DNA of 64,000 bases from Calothrix sp. NIES-3974 (GCF_002368395.1 NZ_AP018254.1:3906001-3970000); one strand, 5' to 3'. Shown: positions 1 to 8,995, numbered from the stretch's first letter. Numbers and translations are program-made. Notes: generated by a model not told the origin, from the sequence alone.

Positions 1-394
1 ACTCAAAACCAGGAGCGACACTACACCCCACCAATGCGTAATTACCACAGGGTTGGGCAGCTTGCCAGTAACCTGCCGGGACAACATGTACGGAGGTAAA
101 TCCATCTAATTGGGCACCTAAAATCACCTTTTCTAGTCTTTGTTGTTGAGGGTTATAGGTAATTAACTCCAACCCATCACCTTCATAAAAATGCCACACC
201 TCATCCGACTCCACCACATGCCAACGGCTGACTTCACCCTGACAAAGTAAAAAATAAATCGTCGTCAAAGCCGAACGTGGTTCTCCGTGACGCAATACCT
301 GTAATGGGGAGCGATAGATTTCCCGATAATGGCCACCCTCCGGATGGGGTTGTAATTTTAACTTTGCGATTAATTCCTGAGTTCTGATGGTCAT
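1..394 (-). CDS. Cupin-fold protein of the DUF985 family, C-terminus off-window
   Basis: About 131 codons are visible, read leftward from ATG at 394, and the reading frame is still open at base 1. The N-terminus has the motif HPEGGHYREIYRS, followed by a beta-rich stretch with WHVVESDEVWHFYEG, which is the pattern of DUF985 (cupin_5) proteins. These are small single-domain cupins with no firmly assigned reaction. The gene lies inside the right-hand portion of the nifD element, so it is cargo that would leave with the element. A run of CAAAATC-type heptamers precedes the start. The family call is good, the function is unknown. Confidence 0.75.
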   Translation of the reverse strand, partial: MTIRTQELIAKLKLQPHPEGGHYREIYRSPLQVLRHGEPRSALTTIYFLLCQGEVSRWHVVESDEVWHFYEGDGLELITYNPQQQRLEKVILGAQLDGFTSVHVVPAGYWQAAQPCGNYALVGCSVAPGFE

Positions 395-657
395 TCGATT
401 TTGGATTTTGGATTTTGGATTAGTGGGACTTAGAAAAAAAATAGCCGGAAAAACTACTCAAATGTATACACAGCAAGACTTTGACATCATTTTGAATAGT
501 TTCTTGCGATATCTAGGTTTCAAGCATTTTTGAGCCTGTAGTGTATTTTCCTTCCCCTGTATAGGTTTGAAGCTGATTTCTGCCTCAAAAATGTTTAAGT
601 CCAGTTAGAGAATACGGATATACATTTTGCACATGACTTATGACTACCTATTACCGA

Positions 658-1236
658 TTAGTCAGGAAAAGCCAAACCAGTGCGGGGGTCGCGGATATAT
701 AATCCGAGGGTGAGCGATCGCATGACTTCATCCCACACAGGTATTAATTGTTCTGCTTGATCCACCCAAAAATCAAAGGTAATCAAACACTGAATATTAG
801 ACCCCAAACCAACACAAGTCCGGGAATAGGCTTCCCTGGGTTCAGCTTGGGTATCAATAAACTTGATTTGACACCACATAATGCGTGCTGTTTGTCGCTT
901 AACAGTAAACACCTCACTCATCTCGATGGGATTGCGACTATCCTCCCTCATAATTTTCTTCAAAGTTGCCTTCAGGGGAAATAGACTCCAATCATTAGGA
1001 GGAAGATGATTATAGGACACCTCCAAACAACAATCATCCTTGGGAGGTTTATTGTCGAGAAACTTAAAAGAATTATCCTGGGGTTCACAAATCCAGGTAC
1101 GAGGAACATTGAAGCGCACAGCACCTCGACCTGCCACAAATATTTTATAGCCTTCAGGTCCTTCCCAGTGATGGTCAGGAGCAAGTTCCAGGGTTTCCTT
1201 TATCCATTGGCGATTACTCTTCTTCCGCTTGGTCAT
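658..1236 (-). CDS. Conserved hypothetical protein, 192 aa
   Basis: I do not recognise a named family. The protein is soluble, with no signal peptide or membrane segment, a basic N-terminus (MTKRKKSNRQ) and several Trp-rich beta-like stretches (HHWEGPEGYKIFVAGRG, TWICEPQD). The layout is like small cyanobacterial proteins of unknown function. It reads leftward with the other genes of the nifD element, with 264 bp to the cupin gene downstream and 314 bp to the thermonuclease gene upstream. Codon use looks like its neighbours, which supports it being a real gene. The overlapping opposite-strand frames are treated as shadows. Confidence 0.6.
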   Translation of the reverse strand: MTKRKKSNRQWIKETLELAPDHHWEGPEGYKIFVAGRGAVRFNVPRTWICEPQDNSFKFLDNKPPKDDCCLEVSYNHLPPNDWSLFPLKATLKKIMREDSRNPIEMSEVFTVKRQTARIMWCQIKFIDTQAEPREAYSRTCVGLGSNIQCLITFDFWVDQAEQLIPVWDEVMRSLTLGLYIRDPRTGLAFPD

Positions 1237-1550
1237 GATACCTCTGCCCTTAATTGCTGCTAATCAGGCTTTTTTTAATAGTATCAAACCAACAGTCAAG
1301 TAACTTAGGAATAGTCCGTGACGGGAGTGGGGAGTAGACATCACATAGGCGCACGCGTAGCCGTTGTCGTAGACTAGCCTTATAATAGAGAACAGGGTAC
1401 ACCAGAACCCATGAAAGTGTTTTTTATCTTACTCCTTCATACCATTTTACTAAAATTTTGAGGCATTTTCTTCCCCTACTCCCGACCCGCTACTCCCCAC
1501 ACCCCAAGGTAAGAAAGAATTAAAAGCTAATTTCTGAGTTTAACTGAAGA
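1237..1550. other. Intergenic repeat region
   Basis: There is no convincing gene here. It contains a fragment of the dispersed GCGCACGCGTAGCC-type repeat around 1350-1375, similar to blocks at 35.6, 42.4 and 56.9 kb, and heptamer-like CCCTACTCCC runs near 1475-1500. Confidence 0.5.
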
Positions 1551-2066
1551 CTAACGATTTTCCCGTCGAAACTCCCAAGGGGAAGTACGCATTGGTTGAT
1601 CAGGATTCCAAATGCCATTACCAGCTAACCTAGCCCATTGTTGCGCTCGTTCTAGACGTAAATTGTACCTATGATTTGGCGATCGCGCATCAGCTAACAC
1701 CAATCCTTCCCTGACTAATAATTCATTAACCAAATCTTCACCCTTCCACACATAGGCTAAAGTTCTCCCACTTCTGTCTTTGGCTAGTTGATCGAATTCC
1801 AAAGCAATAGTTTGATTGAGAATCAACTCTTCCAAACGTTTTTTCGCTTCTACACCCCAAGGACGCTGACGAATATCCGGACTCTCAATCCCAATCAAGC
1901 GCACATGGGAAATCAAATTAGGTTGATCACCCAAACCCATCACTTCAAACACATGACCATTGACAACACCAACCGCTTGCACCTGTAACACCCGCTTTTC
2001 CAACTGTTTCGGAGACTGACAACCAACCATAAATATTAATAAGAATATTAGTAATAATTTACTCAT
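1551..2066 (-). CDS. Thermonuclease-family (SNase-like) lipoprotein
   Basis: The 171-aa protein begins with a short hydrophobic segment ending in a lipobox (FMVGC, Cys16), so it is probably an exported lipoprotein. The rest matches the staphylococcal-nuclease fold. It has VVNGHVFEV in place of the usual DGDT strand, RLIGIESPD, PWGVEAKKRLEEL, then the catalytic-type Arg/Glu segment and SGRTLAYVW. The family cleaves DNA and RNA with calcium. The Asp of the canonical DGDT strand is His here, so full activity is uncertain. The gene is cargo of the nifD element, 100 bp downstream of the recombinase gene. Confidence 0.8.
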   Translation of the reverse strand: MSKLLLIFLLIFMVGCQSPKQLEKRVLQVQAVGVVNGHVFEVMGLGDQPNLISHVRLIGIESPDIRQRPWGVEAKKRLEELILNQTIALEFDQLAKDRSGRTLAYVWKGEDLVNELLVREGLVLADARSPNHRYNLRLERAQQWARLAGNGIWNPDQPMRTSPWEFRRENR

Positions 2067-2166
2067 GGGATTTTAGATTTTGGAGTAAGTAGTAAAAGTA
2101 TTGCCAAATTGGATTACAAATTCACATTTTACCCATGAATCAAACAATATTCCCTACTCCCAAATA

Positions 2167-3465
2167 TTAAAATCGACTTTTAAAACATCCTCTTAATTTT
2201 TCCAACTCCGTTTTTAACCATTGATTCTCCTCTTTTAAACTCAAATTTTCTTCCTTGAGCTTCTCAAAATCACTTTTTTTGCTCAAAGCTTGATTAATCG
2301 CCAATTTTCGCATATCCAACGAAAACCAGCGTTGATAGGTTTGTGTATGCACCTGTACACTATGACCCAGATTATCAGCAGCAGCTTTAATCGGAATCCC
2401 TAAAATATGTGCCCTAATTGCCCAAGCATGGCGTAAATCATAGGGTTTGAAATCTAATCCAACCCTACGAAACCACCAACTTACCCGTTGAGTGAGGGCT
2501 GTAATTTCAGCATGGTTATTTTGATTTTTTTGACTAATTGTATTCACCAACATTTCTACATATAGGGGATTCCTTAAATCAAATAATTCAATCCATCCCG
2601 GATGCAAAGGTAAAGCTTGTCTTGCACCTGTCTTACAATTTTTATCCACCTTCCATGTCCTATCTATATTCTCCTGACTCAACCACCAATTAATATCTGG
2701 GTTGATAAATATTTCCCGTGGACGTAATCCAAATACAGCTAACATCCCATATACCCATCGCCAAAGTTGCCAGCTATCTTTGACGTTTTTATTAACTTGA
2801 TGACCCCGACACTCTAAATACTCAGCAAACTTATTCATCCCAGCGATAATTTCCTCATCAGTGGGAATCTTACGGGAATTATTTTCTGGAATTTGGGAAT
2901 ACTTAGATAAATCAATATCGATATCAAATGTCAGACAGAATGCAGAAAATGCCCGCACCGCATTATATCTCGACCATCCTTGCTCTATTTTCTCAATGGC
3001 ATGAATTAAATTATCAGCAGTCGCTAAATCATCTGGGTTTGTAAATCTTCGAGTACGGGAGTAATAATAAAAGAAAGTATGTTCACTCTTAGTTGTACGT
3101 TGATGCTTTTTAAAATATTCCTCTTCAAACCTATTCAACAACTCGCCAATTGTGGGAATATCTTTTTTTCTCGCGCCATTTCCTAAATATTTATCATTCC
3201 AAACAAAGGTTTTACGAGCAATTAGTTTACCTAACTCATAGGCTTCTTCCTCAGCTGTTTTTAAACCATCCAAATTAGCGGGAATATTCAAACTAATATT
3301 ATACTGCTTCTTCTCCCTTCCCCGTGTATCAACTTCCCCCGGTTTGATTGGTAAGGTTGCACGCAATTGCAGACTTCCATTTGATTCCCTTACAGTCACT
3401 CTCGTTTTAGCAGACTTTAACCGCAGATTTAATTGTGCCAATTCCCCTAATAATTTTGCATTCAT
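2167..3465 (-). CDS. xisA: XisA-type tyrosine recombinase of the nifD element
   Basis: This 432-aa protein is a site-specific recombinase expected to excise the nifD element during heterocyst differentiation. Catalytic residues can be placed: Arg248 in GLRPRE, Arg345 in PYDLRHAW, His368 in NLGHS and the nucleophile Tyr377 in TQTYQRW. Box II reads Y-x-x-R rather than H-x-x-R, a substitution known for XisA and XisC. The C-terminus (about 397-428) is a Lys/Glu/Leu-rich coiled coil. It is clearly paralogous to the recombinase at 5063-6451, and both start a short distance inside the right border of their element and read away from it. The symbol rests on its nifD-element position and family; homology to XisA was not computed. 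Confidence 0.85.
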   Translation of the reverse strand: MNAKLLGELAQLNLRLKSAKTRVTVRESNGSLQLRATLPIKPGEVDTRGREKKQYNISLNIPANLDGLKTAEEEAYELGKLIARKTFVWNDKYLGNGARKKDIPTIGELLNRFEEEYFKKHQRTTKSEHTFFYYYSRTRRFTNPDDLATADNLIHAIEKIEQGWSRYNAVRAFSAFCLTFDIDIDLSKYSQIPENNSRKIPTDEEIIAGMNKFAEYLECRGHQVNKNVKDSWQLWRWVYGMLAVFGLRPREIFINPDINWWLSQENIDRTWKVDKNCKTGARQALPLHPGWIELFDLRNPLYVEMLVNTISQKNQNNHAEITALTQRVSWWFRRVGLDFKPYDLRHAWAIRAHILGIPIKAAADNLGHSVQVHTQTYQRWFSLDMRKLAINQALSKKSDFEKLKEENLSLKEENQWLKTELEKLRGCFKSRF

Positions 3466-3828
3466 GTATTTCCTTCACTAATATGTAAAACTCATATTTA
3501 ATTTTGCCGTCACGGAATTGGAGGATAAATTCATTTTTTAGTATTAATTAAGCAACACCAATTCTTTGTATATTTTCTTATTTGCACCCTTAGATAAAGC
3601 TAATTCATACTTACACACTATTTTTGCGTATTGACTTTCGCTGAATAGATTTCTGGAAAATCACCTTTCCACATCGAAAACTTCAAGTTTTTCCAACACC
3701 ACTTATAATTAATATTTAGTATTAGCCTATATTGAGTCTAAAAATAATAGTGTTCTGACTAAACAGTAGACTAAATTAATATCGATAATCAGTAACATTT
3801 TGCCCAGAAAATTCATCAAGCATCACCA
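3466..3828. other. Noncoding border region of the nifD element
   Basis: These 363 AT-rich bases between the recombinase start and the attachment core hold no gene. They are the likely place for the recombinase promoter (read leftward) and for arm-type binding sites. I see no strong repeat by eye. Confidence 0.5.
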
Positions 3829-3839
3829 GAATTACTCCG
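3829..3839 (+). repeat. nifD-element attachment core (right copy)
   Basis: The sequence GAATTACTCCG bridges element DNA and nifD. It differs at one position from the 11-bp core GGATTACTCCG remembered for the Anabaena PCC 7120 nifD element. Reading into nifD it encodes the Tyr-Ser-Gly at the start of [11 protein letters not shown]. The partner copy should sit at the end of the nifD 5' part outside the window. Confidence 0.8.
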
Positions 3840-3967
3840 GTCCTTATCACGGTTATGATGGCTTTGCTGTCTTCGCTCGTGACATGGATATCGCCCTCAA
3901 CAGCCCAACTTGGGGATTAATTGAGACTCCTTGGAAGAAAAAAGGCGCTAAAGCAAAAGCTGCTTAA
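3831..3967 (+). CDS. nifD: nifD 3' fragment: C-terminus of nitrogenase MoFe protein alpha chain
   Basis: From the core site the frame reads [19 protein letters not shown], then [15 protein letters not shown], ending in an Ala/Lys tail and TAA at 3965-3967. This is the extreme C-terminus of NifD, about 45 codons. The remainder of nifD, including the FeMo-cofactor Cys and His ligands, is beyond the left window edge behind the element. Excision would join the two parts. It lies 177 bp upstream of nifK, the normal nifDK order. On its own the fragment has no start codon and is not a functional gene. Confidence 0.93.
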
Positions 3968-4010
3968 TAGTCAGCTTTGTATTGCCTCTAGCAATTTCCA
4001 TCATTCCAGC

Positions 4011-4098
4011 TAGGGGCTAGTAGTAGAGGTTAGGGACTAGAGAAGTTATGAGTGATTATAAAATCTCTAATCCCTACTTTCAGGAATTCTAGCCCCTA
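4011..4098 (+). promoter_or_regulatory. Long nested stem-loop in the nifD-nifK spacer
   Basis: TAGGGGCTAG (4011-4020) pairs perfectly with CTAGCCCCTA (4089-4098). Inside it, AGAGGTTAGGGACTAGAGA can partly pair with CTCTAATCCCTACT. The structure occupies the middle of the nifD-nifK intergenic region and has no following T run, so it looks like an RNA-processing or stability element rather than a terminator. The pairing is read directly; the role is inference. Confidence 0.5.
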
Positions 4099-4144
4099 TA
4101 ACTCTTCAGTTATTTATTAATCCAAAACCCAAAGAGATACAGCA

Positions 4145-4623
4145 ATGCCACAGAATCCAGAAAGAATTGTTGACCACTTAGACCTATTTAAACAAGAAGA
4201 ATACCGCAAACTGTTCAAAAACAAACGGGAACAGTTTGAAGGTGCTCACACCGATGCAGAAGTTGAACGGGTTTCGGAATGGACAAAATCTTGGGAATAC
4301 CGGGAAAAGAACTTTGCCCGTGAAGCTTTGACCGTTAACCCCGCAAAAGGTTGTCAACCTGTAGGTGCAATGTTTGCAGCTTTAGGAATTCAAGGAACCC
4401 TTCCCTTTGTTCAAGGTTCTCAAGGTTGTGTTGCATACTTCCGGACTCACCTTAGCCGTCACTACAAAGAACCTTGCTCGGCAGTTTCTTCCTCAATGAC
4501 TGAAGACGCAGCAGTTTTCGGTGGTTTGAATAACATGATTGAAGGTTTAGAAGTTGCTTATAAACTTTATAAACCGAAAATGATTGCTGTTTGCACTACC
4601 TGTATGGCGGAAGTTATCGGTGA
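4145..4623 (+). CDS. nifK: nifK 5' fragment: nitrogenase MoFe protein beta chain, residues 1-159
   Basis: ATG at 4145 begins [17 protein letters not shown], a typical NifK start. Three P-cluster ligands are visible: Cys70 (AKGCQP), Cys95 (SQGCVA) and Cys153 (CTTCMAE), at the same numbering as in Azotobacter NifK. NifK sequence stops at VIGD, where a 1,980-bp element begins. The frame then runs into YSSY and a stop at 4639. Joining base 4623 to base 6604 gives AEVIGDDLGAF and a complete 511-aa protein. In the present DNA state no functional MoFe protein can be made. Confidence 0.96.
4617..4623 (+). repeat. nifK-element attachment core, left copy (TCGGTGA)
   Basis: This seven-base direct repeat lies at the left junction inside the Val-Ile-Gly-Asp codons of nifK. 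The preceding base is A here and T at the right copy, and the following base is C here and T at the right copy, so the identity ends cleanly at seven bases. Confidence 0.85.
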
Positions 4624-4639
4624 CTATTCATCCTATTAA

Positions 4640-5062
4640 TTTCAATCATGATACTTCTATAAATAAGATGAATTAGCCATTGTTTTTACTTGTTTTTTGC
4701 TTATTTATGCTTGACAAAAACGATGATAATCATATAAAAATACTTGTTTTTAAAAACTACGCTTAACTTATTTATTTCTTAATTTATTACTTCAGAAAAA
4801 AGTTATTATTTAACACAAAAAATAATCAGGTATATCATATATCCAAACATCATAAAGCCTAAACAAAAAAAATAGGATAGTCTACTCTATCTTCCTAACA
4901 GACTATCCATTCTATTTCATATTAGTATGATACACAGCTTAAATCCCCTATTCCCCATACTTGCGCTGAGGAGATAACGCAGAGCATAGTCACCAGATAA
5001 ACGATCTAGATACTTCCACCAACCTGTACTAGGTATTTAATATGATTAGAATTAGACACAGC
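4640..5062. other. AT-rich noncoding left part of the nifK element
   Basis: There is no gene. At 4978-5032 it carries a 55-bp sequence that recurs, with a handful of changes, at 40702-40756. Otherwise I see only AT-rich DNA. Confidence 0.6.
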
Positions 5063-6451
5063 TTAAATTAAACCGAATATATTTTGATATTGCGTTAATA
5101 AATTATTCAACGCATCATTCTCGGCTTGTAATGTAGTGATTTCATCTTTCATTAAATCTAACTCACTTTTGTTCCCCACAGCTTGTTTAATTGCTTTTTT
5201 GCGATTTTCTAAACCAAACCATCTTTGATAGGTTTCTGTGTGCTGTTGCACTGAATGACCTAAATTGTCGGCTGCGGCTTTAATCGGTACTCCCATTAAA
5301 TGGGCCCTGATTGCCCAAGCATGACGCAAATCGTAGGGAGAAAATCCGACTTTGACTTTATGAAACCAATCAGAGAGGGCTGCACTTAGGGTCTGCATTC
5401 CTTTCACGTCATCACGATTATTTATATAATCTTTGACTAACTGAACTATTACAGGATTCTTTAAATCAAATTTTTCTATCCATGATTCATGCAAAGGTAA
5501 AGCCTCCCTTTGACCTGTTTTTCCTAAATGATGAACTTTCCAAGTAATATTATCTGACAGCCAATGGTCAAAATCAGGATACAAAAAAAGTTCTCTGGGA
5601 CGACAACCATAGGTCGCTAACATGCCATATAACCAGCGAAAAACTAACCAATAATTTGCTTGTTCTGGTCTTTTGTTGCGTCTATTTTGAGCATATTCTG
5701 ACCAGAGAAAAAATCCTTGTTCAATTTTTGTGTCATCGGGAATATTGCGGGGTTTAGGTTTTGGTCGTTTATAACTAACAGTTAAATCAATATTAAACTC
5801 TTTACAGAATAAATTGAGGGCAATGCTAGTACGATGTTTCCAGCTAGGAGTTTCATTTGATATTGCTTCAAACTGTCTTTTGAGATTTTCCGGTGTGGCT
5901 AGGGAGTTACGGTCAAATTGGTTTAACACAACTAGATAATTTTTAAAAAAAGTCCCCTCTGATTTAATATTTCGGGGACGGGAACTAAAATATATGTTTT
6001 CGTAGCTATCTAATAACTCTCCAAAGGTTTTGAGGGATTTATCTTGTTTACTGCCTAAATATTTCTGGTTCCATGCAAATTGTTGTCTAGCAATTAAACG
6101 TCCTAATTCATGAGCTTCTTCCTCAGCTGTTTTTAAACCATAGAAATTAGCTGGTATTCCCAAGGAAATTTTATACTGTTTAGTGGATTTTCCGTTGTGC
6201 TGATTGCAATCGGTTGGTTTGAGGGGTAATGTTGCTTGCAAATATAGACTACCAGCAATTTTGACGATTGCAACTCGCACTTTTGCAGCTTTTAAGCGTG
6301 CATTAGTTTCTTTGATGGCTATTTTGAGTTGTTCTTGGTTATTAGCAGCTTGTTGCTCTAAATGCTTCATAGTTCCAATGTATGTACCGTCCGTAGTTGC
6401 ATTCACGACAGTAGATGGAATCTCACCCTGTTGTTGCTCTGTGTTAAGCAT
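5063..6451 (-). CDS. XisA-type tyrosine recombinase of the nifK element
   Basis: The protein has 462 aa, with catalytic residues Arg284 (GCRPRE), Tyr373 and Arg376 (PYDLRHAW), His399 (NLGHS) and nucleophile Tyr408 (TETYQRW). As in the nifD-element enzyme, Tyr replaces His in box II. The two proteins also share an N-terminal region (LKTAEEEA.ELG.LIAR) and a long C-terminal helix, so they are paralogues. It has an N-terminal extension of about 30 residues compared with the other. The start codon lies about 145 bp from the right border. It should excise the 1,980-bp element at TCGGTGA during heterocyst formation; the different core implies altered DNA specificity. Confidence 0.88.
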   Translation of the reverse strand: MLNTEQQQGEIPSTVVNATTDGTYIGTMKHLEQQAANNQEQLKIAIKETNARLKAAKVRVAIVKIAGSLYLQATLPLKPTDCNQHNGKSTKQYKISLGIPANFYGLKTAEEEAHELGRLIARQQFAWNQKYLGSKQDKSLKTFGELLDSYENIYFSSRPRNIKSEGTFFKNYLVVLNQFDRNSLATPENLKRQFEAISNETPSWKHRTSIALNLFCKEFNIDLTVSYKRPKPKPRNIPDDTKIEQGFFLWSEYAQNRRNKRPEQANYWLVFRWLYGMLATYGCRPRELFLYPDFDHWLSDNITWKVHHLGKTGQREALPLHESWIEKFDLKNPVIVQLVKDYINNRDDVKGMQTLSAALSDWFHKVKVGFSPYDLRHAWAIRAHLMGVPIKAAADNLGHSVQQHTETYQRWFGLENRKKAIKQAVGNKSELDLMKDEITTLQAENDALNNLLTQYQNIFGLI

Positions 6452-6596
6452 TGCTGAGTTTTTGCTTCAATATTATGGAACTATGCCAATCAAAATATTG
6501 CTGTTTTCCAAAAACCTTTTATTTAAAAGTTATTTGTCAACAACAGTATTCTCGTGCATTTAAAATACCATAAATCAACCCTTACAAACAAAATAT

Positions 6597-6603
6597 TCGG
6601 TGA
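6597..6603 (+). repeat. nifK-element attachment core, right copy (TCGGTGA)
   Basis: This is the direct-repeat partner of 4617-4623. NifK coding resumes immediately after it with T at 6604, completing the split Asp codon. Confidence 0.85.
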
Positions 6604-7660
6604 TGACTTAGGTGCATTCATCACTAATGCTAAAAATGCTGGTGCAATTCCTAAAGAATTACCCGTTCCTTTTGCTCATACTCCTAGCTTCGTTGGTTCC
6701 CATACCACTGGCTACGATAATATGATGAAAGGTTTGCTCAGTACCTTAACTGAAGGGAAAAAAGGTAAGAGCAACGGTAAAATTAACATCATTTCTGGTT
6801 TTGATACCTATGTTGGTAACAACCGGGAAGTTAAACGGATGTTAGATTTGATGGGTATTGACCACACTATTGTTTCAGATACTAGCGATTACTTTGATGC
6901 TCCCAATAACGGTGAGTACAATATGTATCCAGGTGGAACACCGATGGAAGATGTAGCTGATACAATTAACGCGAAAGCAACTGTTTGTTTACAACGCTAC
7001 ACTACTCCCAAAACCCGTGAGTATATTGAGAAAACCTGGAAGCAACCAACTAAAGTTGTTCGTCCCTTTGGGGTTAAGGGTACTGATGAATTCTTGATGA
7101 CTTTATCGGAACTTACTGGTAAACCTATTCCCGAAGAATTGGAAATTGAACGTGGTCGTTTAGTTGACGCGATGACTGACTCCTATGCGTGGGTTCATGG
7201 TAAGAAGTTCGCTATTTACGGCGACCCTGATTTGATTTACAGTGTCACCAGTTTCTTATTAGAAATGGGTGCAGAACCTGTTCATATCCTTTGCAACAAT
7301 GGTGACGAACAGTTTAAAGTAGAAATGGAAGAAATGCTCAAAGCAAGTCCATTTGGTCAAGGTGCAACTGTTTGGATTCAGAAGGATTTATGGCATTTCC
7401 GCTCTCTGTTGTTTACTGAACCTGTTGACTTCTTTGTTGGTAACTCCTACGGTAAATATTTGTGGCGTGATACTAAAATTCCAATGGTACGGATTGGTTA
7501 TCCTTTGTTTGACCGTCACCACTTACACCGTTATGCTACCCTGGGTTATCAAGGTGGTTTAAACCTACTCAACTGGGTTGTTAATACTATTCTTGATGAA
7601 ATGGACCGCAACAGCAATATTACCGGTGAAACTGATATTTCCTTCGACTTAGTTCGTTAA
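6604..7660 (+). CDS. nifK: nifK 3' fragment: nitrogenase beta chain, residues 160-511
   Basis: After the core site the frame reads DDLGAFITNAKNAG and continues without interruption through FVGSHTTGYDNMMKG, FGVKGTDEF, GDPDLIYSVTSFLLEMGAEPVH and SYGKYLWRDT to the typical C-terminal SFDLVR and TAA. This is all of the distal part of NifK, including the residues that contact NifD. A GTG-started frame from 6554 reads through the element border, but its first residues are element sequence and not NifK. Functional expression depends on excision of the upstream element. Confidence 0.96.
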
Positions 7661-8429
7661 TCTTGTCATCACTTGCGACGTGCTATATGTGGTAAATAAA
7701 AGGAATAATCTAGTTTTCTACCACGATTAAATCATTCTTAGAGTAGTGTGAAAGCTACTCTAAGTTTCTGAGGATCATCTGTGGAAATTTTAGAGGTTTT
7801 CTTTGTTTACCATTTCTTGCCTGATAGTAATATTTTTCTGGATTTGAGGTTTGAAATTGAAATTTATATGCCAATACAGTTCAGTTAGACTTAAAAGCCT
7901 GATTATTTAGGTAGGTTAGGTTGAAGAATGTAGAGGCAGAGCCTAAGCTGTGTACTTTGTACCTTTTTTGGGGTCGCAAATTCATGGACAAATGTTCCAA
8001 TACTCCGGCTGTTGATACATATAGGGAAGCTTTGCTTCCTGATTTGAGGCAGAGCCTTATGGAATGCGTTCCCACGCGGAGCATAGGGACGAGATAATCA
8101 CAAAAACTATGTGAACTTATGGGTAAATTTCCACAAAATCAACAGTCTATGCAAAGCCTCAAACTAACCTACAGTTATCTTTAACACCAAGCGTATTGAT
8201 TTATATGCAGCGAAAAGTCGGGTTTATCTAGGATACCCGACTTTAGAGTTAACGACTAACAGTTAATTGTCAAATCATCTATTTATTAACTTTTTATCGT
8301 CATAATTTTGTTTAAAATAGGGAAAATATTTACTAATGATATTTAAACTATTGGTGTGAGCTTCAACTTAATTTCCATTAACCACACTTATTAATTTACT
8401 CCCATACAGTTAGATTTACATCAACAAAC
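7661..8429. other. nifK-nifE spacer without a gene
   Basis: These 769 bases hold no convincing ORF. A dispersed repeat block at roughly 7930-8095 includes AGGCAGAGCCT and a CCCACGCGGAGCATAGGGAC motif. A stem-loop at 8215-8243 (AAGTCGGGT pairing with ACCCGACTT) lacks a T run. The last 150 bases are AT-rich and could hold a nifE promoter, with TAAAAT near 8315, but I cannot assign one. Confidence 0.5.
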
Positions 8430-8995
8430 ATGAAATTAACTCAAGGCAAAATTAAAGAACTACTGAATGAAAGTGGTTGTGAACATAATCACCTCAAAGG
8501 TGGAGAAAAAAAGCATAAAAGCTGTACTCAACAAGCTCAACCAGGTGCTGCACAGGGGGGATGTTCCTTCGATGGAGCGATGATTGCTCTGGTTCCGATT
8601 ACCGATGCTGCTCATTTAGTACATGGTCCGATTGCTTGTGCTGGTAATTCCTGGGGTAGTCGGGGTAGTCTCTCCTCCGGACCGATGCTCTACAAAATGG
8701 GGTTTACTACGGATTTAAGCGAAAATGATGTCATCTTCGGCGGAGAAAAAAAGCTCTATCAAGCTATCTTGGATATTTATCACCGTTACAACCCCGCAGC
8801 CATCTTTGTGTACTCGACCTGCGTCACCGCGCTCATTGGCGAAGATATGGATGCTGTATGCCAAGCTGCACAGAAAAAAATTGGCACACCTGTAATCCCG
8901 GTTAATTCTCCTGGGTTTATTGGTAGTAAAAACCTGGGAAATCGTGCTGCTGGGGAAACTTTGCTGGAGTATGTTGTGGGAACGGGTGAACCGGA
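8430..8995 (+). CDS. nifE: nifE 5' fragment: FeMo-cofactor scaffold protein, residues 1-189
   Basis: NifE, with NifN, forms the scaffold on which the FeMo-cofactor precursor is matured. The fragment starts [17 protein letters not shown] and has the cluster-binding cysteines Cys45 (GGCSFD), Cys70 (GPIACAGN) and Cys131 (YSTCVTAL). NifE sequence ends at VVGTGEPE. The frame then reads SLQQHLL and stops at 9020, which is foreign. The matching 3' part is not downstream on this strand. It lies on the opposite strand, ending at 38039, 29 kb away. Inversion of the intervening DNA joins GTGEPE to YTTPYDINL in frame. Confidence 0.95.
8985..8995 (+). repeat. nifE attachment core, left copy (GGTGAACCGGA)
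   Basis: This 11-base core is identical to the complement of 38029-38039. Its centre GGT-GA-ACC has an asymmetric GA dinucleotide, the usual crossover size for serine recombinases. Outside the core, TGTTGT lies to the left (nifE side) and ACAACAACA to the right (element side). Confidence 0.88.

Larger units (their letters stand above)
1..3838. mobile_element. Right-hand part of a nifD interruption element
   Basis: The DNA from base 1 to the core site at 3829-3839 does not belong to nifD, yet it is joined directly to the last codons of nifD. Four leftward genes are visible: a DUF985 cupin, a hypothetical protein, a thermonuclease-like lipoprotein and an XisA-type recombinase. The recombinase starts 365 bp from the border. 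The junction core resembles the known 11-bp nifD-element repeat of Anabaena PCC 7120 (GGATTACTCCG, from memory) with one difference. The left border and the rest of nifD lie outside the window, so the total size is unknown. Confidence 0.85.
4617..6596. mobile_element. Minimal nifK interruption element, 1,980 bp
   Basis: The element is bounded by direct repeats TCGGTGA at 4617-4623 and 6597-6603. Removing one repeat plus the DNA between them restores the NifK frame exactly. The only gene inside is an XisA-type recombinase on the - strand. The left 440 bp are AT-rich and noncoding, and hold a 55-bp dispersed repeat (4978-5032). The element appears to carry nothing but its own excision enzyme. 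Confidence 0.93.

Noticed and set aside
6554-6603. GTG-started N-terminal extension of the nifK 3' fragment
   Set aside because: These codons are element DNA and do not match NifK. True NifK sequence resumes at 6604 after the core site.
8215-8243. Terminator downstream of nifK
   Set aside because: The stem is good but no T run follows and it lies 550 bp from the nifK stop. It is left as an unassigned hairpin.
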